Shown here: in pieces, positions 45,897 to 56,697 of the stretch
How the letters are laid out: the number at the start of each line of letters is the position of its first letter
Numbering within the stretch: the first letter of the stretch is position 1
Source: Zarea fungicola
Taxonomy: Eukaryota; Ascomycota; Sordariomycetes; Hypocreales; Cordycipitaceae
Assembly: GCA_900169235.1 (NCBI GenBank)
Contig: FWCC01000072.1
Coordinates: forward strand, 1 to 64,000
DNA: 64,000 bases
Direction of reading: 5' to 3'
Notes under the pieces: generated by a model
Databases searched by the model: none
What the model was told of the DNA's origin: nothing
The model's input: the letters and a program-made list of their open reading frames with translations, nothing else
Program-made: the position numbers and the translations under genes

Positions 45897-48572
45897 ATGG
45901 ACCCTCTCTCCATCTGTACCTCTGCTATCGCTCTGTGTGGTCTTGCCGGAATGGTGCGATCTGCGTAGCCTGCTTAATAACTTGGCACCGCGTGAACAAA
46001 CACTAATCGCTCTAAACGGACAACAAAAGTGCTCGATGGGGTCTCAAAATCGGCAGCCAATGCTGAGCAGCACATTACGACTCTGTGCTCCAAAATCTCG
46101 ACACTTACCGAGCTTTTATTATCGATTCGCAAAGCTCTAAGTAGCTGCAAACGCCGCTCCTTGGCTATTGACCTGGTTGGCGAAGAGCTGTGGCAGCAAA
46201 ATGATGTGGCGCTGCGAGACTGCGAAGCGACGCTGAACGAGCTCACGACTTTTGTTGAGAGGCTGCAGAATACCCGCAAGCGAGCCTTCTGGAAGGCAAA
46301 AGTTGGCATCAATCTGCATTTTCATGCCCAGAAATAGAGGACTTTCGTGTGCGCCTGTGGAAATCCAACTGCGCACTACAAACGGTGCTGCATACCATCA
46401 CAGTGTAAGTTCACATTTGTTGATTCGCCGGATATCTACAATGCTGATAAAGGGATAGATCTTTAACGTTGCAGAACAATACGTCGCAACATCTTATTCT
46501 CGTTGAGCTTGAAAAGCTCAAGTCATCCATCCATTGATGATGCGCTCTGGACATCTATGCACTCGCACAGGCGGCGACAGACCGATCACCTCTCTTCGCT
46601 CTCAGACAGGATTACGTCCAATAATCTACAGCGACTCGCGAAAGCAGCCCAGAGCTTCCATTCTAGCGCCAGTTCCAGCGCAGGCAGTAGTGCTGCCTCC
46701 TCTGCCGTGATGGGGCGCCTTCCGGAACCGGTTCCGCATGAAACCAGCAGTTCGACGGGCGAATTGACTCCAGTGCAGGTTGAGCGTCTTCGTGATTATA
46801 TAAGAAATACCAGCAATGACTCTGGCTTCTCCTCCGGCTCGGAAGGGGAGGGCGGCCAAGCAGACGTGGAGGACTGGTTGATGCAATCCCAGGATGTCTC
46901 GTGCAATCGGGGTGTAGAATCATCAGCTCCAGTACGCGACGTTGATTTGAAACTGCCGCTCGTCGAAGTACTAGAAGATTGCGCCTTGGAGAAGATGAAG
47001 GCTGGCGACGTCTTTGGAGCGGAAACGTTTCTGGAACAAGCCCTCTCTGGTAAATTTGGTACCATTCCCGGTGCGGATTTGGAGATGCGCTTGCAAACTC
47101 GACTTGCCATTTGTTACGTTTTTCAGGGTCGCGGGAAGCAATGTGAAGATGTAATCAAGAAGCTGGAAAAACTGACTGGTACGCTGGAGTTGGAGGCACT
47201 GAACCTGCTACACGCTGCGGCCATTAACTATCTTTCACACTATTTGCTCGCCGAAGCAAGGGACGCCTGCACCAGGGCGCTTCGCGGAAAAGTTCGCCTT
47301 CTTGGAAAGTCGCATCCCGAGACGCTGGAGACTATGGGTCTCATGGCAAGGATTTACGATTTGCTGAACGAGGTCATTCATCTCGAAGCTATTCGTCGTG
47401 TGATGCCGAGTGAGTTCGTGTATTGCCACCCACCGAGCGAGCGGGACTTTTTACGGCTTCATTCGCAGCTCCTACCAGATCTGAATCGCGGTTACGGCGG
47501 TGAATCTATCATGTTCCATCAGCCTGCAGAGTCGGACGCACAGGTGTTTGAAAAGCGAAGGTGTGACTTGGAGAGAACAATATCGCGGTATGAGCAGCTA
47601 CATAAGACTGATGAGAAGCCACCGCCCAGTATCGAAGCGTCGGATGTGGATGAGGATCTTCATAGTGATGACCGAAGGTCTGTACAGCCATTGCAATGCA
47701 GCCTGTCAAGAAGTCTGGCAAATATTGTCCGAAACTGTCTTCCTCGGCGCAGCGTGTCCGAAAGATTACCTGGAGTTTCATGGTCTGCAAGGTCAAAAAT
47801 TTGCACCACGAGAACTTTACTGCTGAAAGAACCACCGCGGCTATTCCAAGAAGCGACAAGTAGCGCGTACAATACAAACTTGGCTCCCGCGTACGGGAGC
47901 GCCAGTGTCGAAGGTGGCAATACGCGTACCGAAATTTTTGAGATGCCGTGCGACACGGTGTTTGAGCTCGACGCGACACCAATCTCTCCGCCACTAGAGA
48001 GTTCGCGAAGCTGCAATAACATAAACATGAAGGGACCAATTATTCCTCGATCACAAAGCCTCGTCCCGCTTCACACTACGCGGCCAATGAGGAGCTCGTC
48101 TGCGCGAAGTGCCCGAGCACTCCCTACCATCCTCGAAGTGCCCACGAATGAAAGATTGAGGGATTGTACCAGAGATGGACTGCTCTACAACGATTTTTCC
48201 GTGCCAAGCTCTTCTTCAAGCAGTGTTGCGAGCGTGTTTGACGACGTAGAGTCGGTTTCTTCGAAGAGTTCAAACAGCTCACTAACAGTGGAATCGATTT
48301 CTTCACAACGCATGAGTGAAGGCGCGAGCAATCCTGGAGAGGTAGAGAGGGTGGAAAGAGGGTCATCCTCGAGTTCACTGAAGAACGGTCGTTCTACCAA
48401 AGCCAAGCGGAGAGCGAGGCGACGCGCAGCTGCCAGCTCTGCGCCGGTGGACGGAAGCAGTGATTTGGCGTCGACTTCTCAGCCGGTAAATCGACTGCAG
48501 AGGACACCCTCATGGAGCCAAAACGATGACTTGGACTACCAAAACACTCCTTTGCGGTATTTCGTATCATAA
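45897..48572 (+). CDS. Fungal STAND-type N-terminal domain plus TPR protein, frame apparently broken
   Basis: The start MDPLSICTSAIALCGLAGM at 45897 is the typical opening of fungal NLR/STAND-associated proteins. It meets a stop at once, so an intron follows (donor perhaps GTGCGA at 45954; acceptor near 46029), but the phase of that join is not resolved. The next exon reads helical sequence in one frame to about 46331 (ending INLHFHAQ) and continues in another (EIEDFRVRLWKSNCALQTV) to 46404, as if one base were missing. A clear 70-nt intron (46405-46474, GTAAGT ... GCAG) leads to the last exon, 46475-48572. That exon encodes about 700 residues: TPR-like helices near 46960-47400 (LAEARDACTRALRGKVRLLGKSHPETLETM), then a Ser-rich disordered tail. 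It could be a pseudogene, a sequencing error or a real gene with unusual splicing. Confidence 0.6.
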
Positions 48573-50068
48573 TTGTTTCCTTACCTCGCTAGAGGCGGTT
48601 GCACCCAAGTACATATACCATCGCATGACAATGATAACTTTTTTTTTTTTGGGAAATGTACAACCACATATAGCATGAGCATGACACAGAAATGAAGATA
48701 TCTGAATTTATGAGAATGAATATTACATAGTACCAGATCAGTGTGGAGAACCTTGTTGGCTGGGCACCTCGTAATAGCTAGCCGTGCAACAACGAGCGAA
48801 GAAACGCCTGTAATAGACTCTAGTACGGACTGGCGATTCAACTACCAGTACTTCATTTGGAGGGACATACTGGGCTAGTTACCCGAAAAACATGTACGGA
48901 GCAACTGTTCAAGATGTCGGAAGCACAGCGTCCCAAAATCTGTGCCAAGCCACGACAGGCAGAGGCTGACGTCCTGAGCTGCTGCGACCCCAGAATGTAT
49001 TAAGCACCCAACTTGCAAGAAGCTTAAACACATCTTCCGCAGGGCATTTGCCTTTCCATCTCGTGCGCCGCTGAAAGCAAAACCATATCAGCAAATTTAT
49101 GGCAGCAATTCAAGCCGCGACGCAGACGGGCCAAGAGTTCGCCTCGCTGCGCGCCACGGAGCACAAGCCGAAGCGCCGACCAGCTGCCCCAAGCCCCACG
49201 GCACAGCCATTGCTCAAACGACAATATTTGTGTTGCCTTTTGCAACCCACTTACTTTCACGGCGAGCACTTCGAGCCGTTGGTAAATGGCGGCCAACCTT
49301 AGGCTGCCATAGGCCCGAAACTTCCATGAGCGGCACAAAGAGCTTACGACGTCTCTGACGTATCAATTTAAGCTTAAAGTTGAAAGGAGTTTCAGGAGTG
49401 ATCTGTCTAAATAATAGGCAATAATATGTAGATTGCCATTTGGTTAAACAATACGTTGTATGTGGAGCGACAGCACAGGGGGAGCGATTGCTACAATGCC
49501 CAAGGCGGAGTGGCAATCTCCACACTTTGACTCACGCCACTCACTCCCTTGTCGCAATGGCTTGACAATGCAAAAGCCAAGCACCTTGCATCAACTTTGC
49601 TGCAACATAGATCGAATCCAGTACTTATTTTGCATACTTTAACTTTCAACGCATTTCATCTTCTCACCCCGCCATTTCCTGTCTCCTTCGCTCTACGTCG
49701 GTTTTTCTACATTGTTAGCGTTTCTCATCGTTTGTTGTGCACAGCCCCTACAAGGACGACGGAAGCCTGCATTCTGTACAGCCCATTTGCATTGCCAGCA
49801 CCACCACGCGAAGTGATTTTCTTATTCCAGATTGGCTAATAGGAAACGACGGCCACTTGTTTACTGGTCGGTTTTTCTCTGTTTTTTTTTTTTTTTGGCT
49901 TCCCTCAACTTAGTTGCTGCCTCGGACAAGGCCAAAGCGTCTCGAAGTCTTTGACAACTTTTTGGCTCAACTGAAGCACTCAATGGCTGCTTCGTCATTG
50001 ATGCCCTGTTCGTCTCGTTTTATTCACTACTGCTCAGCGACTTCTGTTTTAGTTTTTGATTCCCAGTT
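48573..50068. promoter_or_regulatory. Upstream region of the NYN-domain gene
   Basis: A 1.5-kb spacer. A C/T-rich tract from about 49640 to 50060 and a T15 run (49882-49896) precede the start, as expected for a long pyrimidine-rich leader. Short frames here are not convincing. Confidence 0.45.
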
Positions 50069-51475
50069 ATGAGGGGGAAGACATCGCGCGAGGCCAACAA
50101 TGCCAAGGCGCGTTCAGTTCCAGATGGTGGCCAGCATTTGCAAGCTCAACAGCTGCCTGTCCTCGTGAGCAGACCCCAATCATGTCCAAAGCTCGGCGAC
50201 TTTGCGAGTCTTCGTTCTGCGACGGTGGACTTCAAACCGACGCACCATATCTTGAGCAAAAATCTGCCTAGCAAGGACAGTTTGAAGCTCGGCGACTTGT
50301 CCAGAATCCTTGACCAACTTCGTACGCTTGAGGCTTCACCTTCATCCTCGAAGCCATCAAAGCCGAAGGTTGCTACACCAACTGCAAGGTTTACAACTTC
50401 ATCTTCTTACGATAAAGCACTACTAGCACCCGCGTCCGATTCGGAAGCGCACTCATCGTCCAGCCGCAGCGGCGATGCTCGCACACGGACGTTGGCGTCC
50501 ACACCAGCCTCGTCAGCGACAGAAAAATCGCAATCCCGCCCGTCCAAGGCCAAGGCCAAAGTTAAATTAATAAAATCCCGTTCATCGTCTGATTCAGGCA
50601 AGTCCAGCGCTCGGGTTATCATTCTAAAGAGGGAGCAGCAACAGTCACCTTCATTGGCTTCTTCCCAGCAAACCTGCATCTTTACTTATGAGCTCCCCAA
50701 CACGGGTGTCATAAAACCCGTCTATGATAATGCGCGCACAATTGAGGAATCCCATGAGTCTCTTTCTCGGAATCTGATACCTTATTGCGCCACAGATCGC
50801 ACGGTGGCGCAAAAATTTCCCTCCAATGCGCTACACGGCGTACACGTCTTTCTCGACATGTCCAACATTGAAATTAGTTTCCAGGCAGCGCTGCGAAAGC
50901 GATACTCCATCGCAGACGGGGCTAGATGCACACCTATCCCGCGTCTTAATTTACGATTTCTCACCGAGCTACTGGTCCGCGGCCGCGCCTCCAAAAGTCA
51001 CCATGTCAGCTGCTCCATCCTTCCAGGCCGTAAAGAGCCTCGGTACGTGCAGGAGCTGCGCGATCTCGGCTACCGCGCAGACGTCCGTGAGCGCAAACGT
51101 GTCGAGAATGGCGTTTTGTCGGCTCCTTCGTTGGCACTATCCAAGTCTACCGCAGCTGCCGCTGCACGATATGTAGAGGAACTTGTGGACGAGACGCTTC
51201 AAACGCGCATCGCTGAGACCGTCATGGAGCACTTTCAGGAGCAGGGCACTATTATACTAGCGACGGGCGACGCAAAACCTGCGCAGTATTCGGACGGATT
51301 TCTCCGGTACGTCGAGCGGGCACTGCGCATGGGCTGGAACGTGGAGCTGGTGGCCTGGCACAGCAGCCTGTCCTCGTCGTGGCGGGACGCTGGCTGGACG
51401 GCTCAATGGGGTGACAAGTTCCGTGTTTTTGAGCTGGATAGCTTCATCTACAACCTGATGGAAATACAGTCGTAG
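50069..51475 (+). CDS. NYN-domain (PIN-like) protein
   Basis: A single exon of 468 residues. The N-terminal half is Ser/Lys/Ala-rich and probably disordered. The C-terminal half carries an NYN domain of the limkain/MARF1-LabA type, a PIN-like nuclease fold. It has VFLDMSNIEISF (first conserved acidic residue and Asn), CSILPGRKEPRYVQELRDLGY, then a long helical insert and IILATGDAKPAQYSDGFLRYVERAL, with the G-D-x2-[PS]-x3-D acidic site and a W-N-V-E-L-V-A-W strand. Conserved acidic residues suggest metal-dependent RNA cleavage, but this is inference. The ATG at 50069 follows a pyrimidine-rich leader. The gene converges on the GH17 gene. Confidence 0.8.
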   Translation: MRGKTSREANNAKARSVPDGGQHLQAQQLPVLVSRPQSCPKLGDFASLRSATVDFKPTHHILSKNLPSKDSLKLGDLSRILDQLRTLEASPSSSKPSKPKVATPTARFTTSSSYDKALLAPASDSEAHSSSSRSGDARTRTLASTPASSATEKSQSRPSKAKAKVKLIKSRSSSDSGKSSARVIILKREQQQSPSLASSQQTCIFTYELPNTGVIKPVYDNARTIEESHESLSRNLIPYCATDRTVAQKFPSNALHGVHVFLDMSNIEISFQAALRKRYSIADGARCTPIPRLNLRFLTELLVRGRASKSHHVSCSILPGRKEPRYVQELRDLGYRADVRERKRVENGVLSAPSLALSKSTAAAAARYVEELVDETLQTRIAETVMEHFQEQGTIILATGDAKPAQYSDGFLRYVERALRMGWNVELVAWHSSLSSSWRDAGWTAQWGDKFRVFELDSFIYNLMEIQS

Positions 51476-51971
51476 TGCCTCTTAACGAGTCCTGCATTAC
51501 AATTCTCTCGTGCTTCGCTTACGGGCCTAGCTGGCCGGTACTGGCTTATGATAACGACTGATGCACTTATTCATTGTCTTGCTAAAACCTTCCATATTTA
51601 TATCTTCACGGGCGTTATTTAATAACCTTGCGTACATGTTGGTAAGGGACTTCGCCAGCTTAGTGGATGGTACATTCGTCATTTAGGGAGATAGAAGAAA
51701 TAGAAGAAGGAATACAAACTATCAAAGAGACAGAGGAAAGAAAAATACGTTACACTCAGATAGAGCTGCCCCTACTCGCATCACATTTCGGTGCGTATAC
51801 CAAGAAGCTGCTGCCCACCACGAAGTAGGAAAAATGTCGTCTCATCATAAATTGCCGTGACAAGGTTTTCGAGTTTTCTTGAAAATTGATCCTCCTCAGG
51901 TCCTTCGTAACACTAAGGCTAGATGTGAAAAGACAAGTTAAATCCCAAAATGCCGCAAACTCATTTACAAA
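51476..51971. other. Convergent intergenic region, NYN protein / GH17
   Basis: These 496 bp lie between two stop codons. There is an A/G-rich stretch at 51690-51750. It is probably the two 3' UTRs. No gene is seen. Confidence 0.45.
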
Positions 51972-53303
51972 CTACCGGTCACAATTGGCCACGGCGCCAT
52001 CAATGCCCCAGTAGGGTTCTGCATAAAACGTTTCCGCCGTCTTGGTCTTCCACAAGTCGTTGAATGCCGATAAGAAGATAATGTCAGAGGGTTTCTCTGA
52101 AAACGCGTTCCGAATCGAATCGAGAGCCATCTTCTGATTCTTCAACCCAGGCACCGCAGCACCATTCGAGGAGCCACCCGTCGGCCAGCCCGTCTCCGTG
52201 ATGACGACTTGCTGAGAGCTCGATGCCAGCTGCGACTTTACATCATGGATCGTGTTGACCAGCCACTCTCCCGCTTGTTTTGCAGTGGTAGTGCGGTCAA
52301 AGAACGGGTGTGCGTTCACAGCACAATAGTCCGACTCATTACACAGCTCAGGATATTTCTTGACGGCGGCAAACGTGTCGACAGTGACGACAGGGCCTTC
52401 ATAGCCGGCGGCACGGAGGATAGCGCGTGCCGACTTGACAGCGCGAACCATTGTCTCGGGTGAGGCCTCGCCCTTGCTGACGGGCTCATTTCCGACACTG
52501 ATTGTATGTACTATGGTCCAGTCACCGTTGACGCCGGCTATAATCTTTTCGCATTCAGGCACAATAGCAGAGAGGTCCCAGATGCCCAGGAAGAGCTTCA
52601 CGTTCCCGGCCACCTTGGCCGCCTTGTACATCATGGGCACCTGGTCGCAGTCGGTTCCATAGATGCGGATAACCGAGTACTTGCCCGCCATTTCTTTCAT
52701 ATCGTCCATGATGTCTGATTGCAGCTTGCACTGGTGGTCGGCACGATACGGAGCATATGAGACGCCAGGCCATGTAGATGAGTTTACGGAAGCACCATTA
52801 GAAAGGACTCCTCCAACACTTCCAACGCCGTCATCCGGGGAGACCTTGTGCGTAACACTATCAACAGAAGGCATAGCAGTCGGTATGACGGGCAAAGCGA
52901 CGGTTTGGGTAGACAGCGGGGATGCCGCCGCCGTCACCGTGGGATCGCTGGAGAGCTGCAGTTTGCCGGCCGCGTACTCTGAAGCCATGCTCAATGGCAG
53001 ATGCAAGACCATTTGAGTAGTGGTTGTCACGTCATCTTTTTCATCCCAGACAATAGCCTCGGGGATGTAAACGGGCGATTTGACTTGAGAATCGAAAACA
53101 ACAATCTTGCCGTGCGGGCGATCACCACGCGCTTCAAGTTGATCAAGAGCTATCAAAATACAATAGTAAGCCAACCTTTCCATTTAAATCTACTTGGCAC
53201 ATAGTAATAGTAATAATAAGCGAGCGAATATCTTACGAGCAGGGTGGCCAGCGACCAGGGGCACAGCGGCCAGGGCGGCGAGCAGCGTTCGTCCAAGTGC
53301 CAT
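51972..53303 (-). CDS. GH17 cell-wall glucan 1,3-beta-glucosidase/transglucosidase-like
   Basis: Two exons, 53303-53237 and 53149-51972, with an 87-nt intron (GTAAGA ... GATAG) and 414 residues. A signal peptide (about 1-19, ending VAGHP) directs secretion. A Ser/Thr/Pro-rich linker occupies about 60-140. The GH17 barrel begins at WPGVSYAPYRADHQC and carries ISVGNEPVS (Glu244, probable acid/base) and VVITETGWPTGG (Glu341, probable nucleophile). The catalytic pair is intact. The protein resembles yeast Scw-type soluble wall proteins and fungal Bgt/Btg enzymes, which trim or transfer beta-1,3-glucan. It ends ...AVANCDR without a GPI signal, so it is likely soluble or wall-trapped. It lies upstream in plus coordinates of LCB1 and FKS1, all on the minus strand. 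Confidence 0.9.
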
Positions 53304-54409
53304 AGTGTTTGTTCCTAGTACAACACAAAGAATTCAGAAAGAAAGGAAAAGTAAATGAAATGAAGATCAAGAGAAATTATTCAAGGTAAAAGAGCGTAGG
53401 AGAAAACAAATGTCTATCTTAGGGATGTTGGTTGTCAGGTAAAGAGCAGAAATAATGGCTGTTGGTGATGTTCCAAAGCCAGGCCAGGGAATAAACGGCC
53501 AGGACCTACACGAGACGAGGTACTAGGCGTTGCTATAGGCGAGGAACGACTGTTCAGACATTGTGCAAGGGCCACAGTGCAACCGCCAGGCAAGTCAATA
53601 AACAGAGAAGCCCTTGGAATGCGGCGCGCCCATGCCAGTTGAGGCTTGGTGGTGCAAGTGCTATGCGCCTGGTGAGGAATGTTGGCTGGGCTACAAGACA
53701 CTCGTTCTGCTGCGCAACGGCTAGTTAGAAAAAAAAAAGCAAGTACGGGGGAAATAGCCGACAGATTATTGGCGTAGTCCTCTTGCCAAGGAAAAGAAGT
53801 AACAGAAACCGGGATAATTAAAGCGTTCCAGGGCGTGTATTCTAAAACATACTTGGGTAATAAAGCGTTCTACCCGTAGCCAACTAGTTACAACGCGGCC
53901 AGCCCCTCGAGTAAATTAACCAAAATAGTACTATTATAAATTAAGAAGCCGGATCTCCCGTTTGTATTTAAACAGCGAATTGCACTATCCAGGTTGGTTG
54001 CAAGGTAACCGTGATGGAAGCCTTCATTTTCGTTATGGCGGGACGTTTGTACGACACAAAACTCGCCATGGCAGCAACGAAACGCTGTGGTATGATTCGA
54101 AGGCCCCCCTCCTAGCCTGGGAGACGGCCGGATTCTTCTGTCTGCGAGGTGGAGGAAGTATCTCCAAGGTCCATTTTGCTAAAGTACGGATTTGCTACAG
54201 CATTCCAGGCACCTTAGCACAAGTCCACTTCATACCCAGCTTAATATATTTACAGAAGCAAGGCACATTACTATTATTAGTATTACAAGAAGTATTATGG
54301 TGGTCTAAAATATCAATCATCCCCATTACTGTCGTCGTCTGAAGTCGAGTTATTGTGTACATGCAAAGCAACAAATTTTTCAAGCAAAAAGTAATTTCCT
54401 TGCGATTTC
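53304..54409. promoter_or_regulatory. GH17 upstream region and LCB1 3' flank
   Basis: A 1.1-kb spacer. It contains an A10 run at 53729-53738 and AT-rich sequence at 53920-53950 and 54240-54380 with repeated ATTATTAG words. The latter is probably LCB1 3' UTR. No gene is seen. Confidence 0.45.
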
Positions 54410-56147
54410 TCATATGGCCTTGCTGCTCGACTTCCTAGTCATTACTTTGCTAATGGCATGCCGGATCGTAGTACCAGCCTTTTCGACATCCTTCTTCGAC
54501 AGGCCCGAGGTGACGCAAACCTTGAGAGCAGGCTGAGCGTACCAGTCATTCGTCTTGGAGGTCATGACGTTGGCATACATGCCAGTTTTGAGTCGTGAAA
54601 TCATCACGCCGTTAGCCAATGACTGCGGCAGTATTGTTAGTATAAAAATTTCATAGTCGTACTAACGGTTTGACCTCCACATACCTCCTCCGCACAATCC
54701 ATTAGGAGCCGTTCTTGGTCGTCAATTGTGAGGTTGCGTGCATTAATGACTTCCGGCTTAAAAACCAAGACGATGATAGGATTATCCATGTTGCTGGTGC
54801 AGGTGACCCATTCACTGCGGGGATCTAGTTGAAGCTTCATTATCTTGATATTCTCACGGCATTGGGTGAGAATATCGGGATTTGACTGCAGGAGATGCAC
54901 AGTCTCGCTAGCAGTCATGGCCAGCATTGCTGGTAGCGCGGCGGAGTAAGTGTATGCAGACGACGTGATTCTCTGATGCTCCACAACATCTTTTGCGCCG
55001 GCACAAAAGCCACCACCAGCGCAAAGCGGCCCGGAAAGCGATCCAACAATCATGTCTACCTGTTGAGGATCAACATTCTGGGCTTCGGTAAGGCCACGCC
55101 CAGTGCGACCCAAGACGCCAAAAGACCAAGTTTCATCGAGAATGATTCGGAACTTGTACTCTTCCTTCAGTTCAACCAGTCTGGGCAAATCAGTAGCATC
55201 GCCTGTCGTTTCGAATAAGCCCTCAGTGACAATGAATCGACGAGTCAGTTTCTTGAGCTTAGCCTGTTCCTTAACAACAGCCTTCATCACCCGTTCCAGA
55301 TCATCGAGGTCGCCGTGGTTATACCACTTAATGTTGCTTCGCGAGGCTTGCAGACCCTTGCGGATAGAATAGTTGACACCTTTGTCAGCAATAATAACAT
55401 CACCACGCTTGCAAAATGTGGGGATCACGCTAGATATCGTGGAAAAGGACTGGGCATATACAATGCAGCCCTCTGTGCCCAGGTATTCGGCAATGTCGGC
55501 CTCTGCCTTGACATGCACGTCTTGCGTGCCATAGAACTGGGGCGGGCCACAGGGTCCGACACCATAAGTACGAAGTGTCTGGATAGCCTTTTCTTTGATT
55601 TGTTCGTTCGAGTTGAAGTTGTAAAAGTTGTATGATGCGAGGTTGGTAACAGTTCGGCCTGTGGAAAGTTTTACCTTTGGTCCGGTCGGCCTGTAGTGGG
55701 GGTTCAAGGCATTAGAGGCTTGAAAGTGTTCACAGTGGTTCGCTGTACATCATCTTGGCACTTACCCAACAATTATGGGAAGTCTTTCGTTCTCGATTTC
55801 CTCCACTGCTGTCCGTTCAGCAACCAGTGGCTCAGGAGTCCAGTCGTCCACCAGCTCTTCGATTTCCTGGGCAAGTTAGCGCGATTCACGCCGAGCAAAT
55901 AGCAGCATGTACAAACCTCTTCTCTGAGCTTAACGAAATTCTGCTTGTGTGTGGAATACGATGGCGACAACAGATATCGAATAAAGAAGAGAACTAGAAT
56001 AAGCTCAATGGCAGATCGAACGGGGTCGTTCTGGTAGCTCGACTGTATGTAGCGGATCAGAACGGCTGAGCCAGGCACTTTCTGAAAGAGTGACGAGGCA
56101 ACGCGAATCAATTCACGGGCCTGTCTTTGTAGGTGATCGAAATCCAT
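54410..56147 (-). CDS. LCB1: Serine palmitoyltransferase subunit 1
   Basis: Four exons: 56147-55917, 55866-55766, 55690-54685 and 54622-54410, with introns of 50, 75 and 62 nt and 516 residues. LCB1 pairs with LCB2 to condense serine and palmitoyl-CoA, the first step of sphingolipid synthesis in the ER. A single membrane helix (about AIELILVLFFIRYLL, residues 45-60) anchors the protein. The aminotransferase-fold body begins at TNLASYNFYNF and includes YGVGPCGPPQFYGTQDVH, CIVYAQSFSTISSVIP, RIILDETWSFGVLGRTGRG and VDMIVGSLSGPLCAGGGFCAG. The PLP lysine is absent at the usual place, as expected of this non-catalytic subunit. The first intron uses a GTTTGT donor. An upstream frame overlaps the start. 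Confidence 0.95.
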
Positions 56148-56697
56148 GACGACTTGCTAGGAAAACGGACGTAATCAGCCTTGGGTTGTAGAATGTTGGA
56201 ACGTCTTGTAGAAGTGGTTGATGCCGAAAATCCCGGCCCGTTTGCTCTCGGCTTGGAAAGTGGAGACTCAGGGGTGCTCCTTATTTTTCCCTTGCACTGC
56301 ACATCTTCGTCATTTTGGTGGAGAACCAGCACGATATACCAAAGGAAGAGCAATGTGTTCAGAGGCGCGTACAGTATTTCCGCCAAAATAATCATTTTTG
56401 TTCAGCCCAGTATTTTTCAAGGATCTAACATGTCAATAATTATTGGTACTAAGCCCAGAGATAAGTCCTCTAACTTACTTCACCTATCTCAGGCTGATAG
56501 GGTACCTATACATGTACTTGGAGCTCTTCAAAATTAAAGCAAAAACAAAAACTTCTTTATTAGTCCTATCCGAAATAAAATGATCAAAATAATAACAAAG
56601 ATGGACTAAACAATCTAATACAGTCTGTATAACAATAATTCAAACTACAATAGTCCGTGAATTTTTAGAGTCGGCAGGCTCCATCAGCAAGTCGGAC
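56148..56697. promoter_or_regulatory. LCB1 upstream region and FKS1 3' flank
   Basis: A 550-bp spacer. An AT-rich stretch at 56530-56650 with several AATAAAA-like words (minus strand) is probable FKS1 3' UTR. On the minus strand a 95-codon frame (56395-56108) starts 248 nt upstream of the LCB1 ATG and overlaps it by 40 nt in another frame; it may be an inhibitory upstream ORF. Confidence 0.45.

Noticed and set aside
46726..46739. Perfect 14-bp palindrome CGGAACCGGTTCCG
   Set aside because: It is inside coding sequence (PEPVP) and is explained by codon content.
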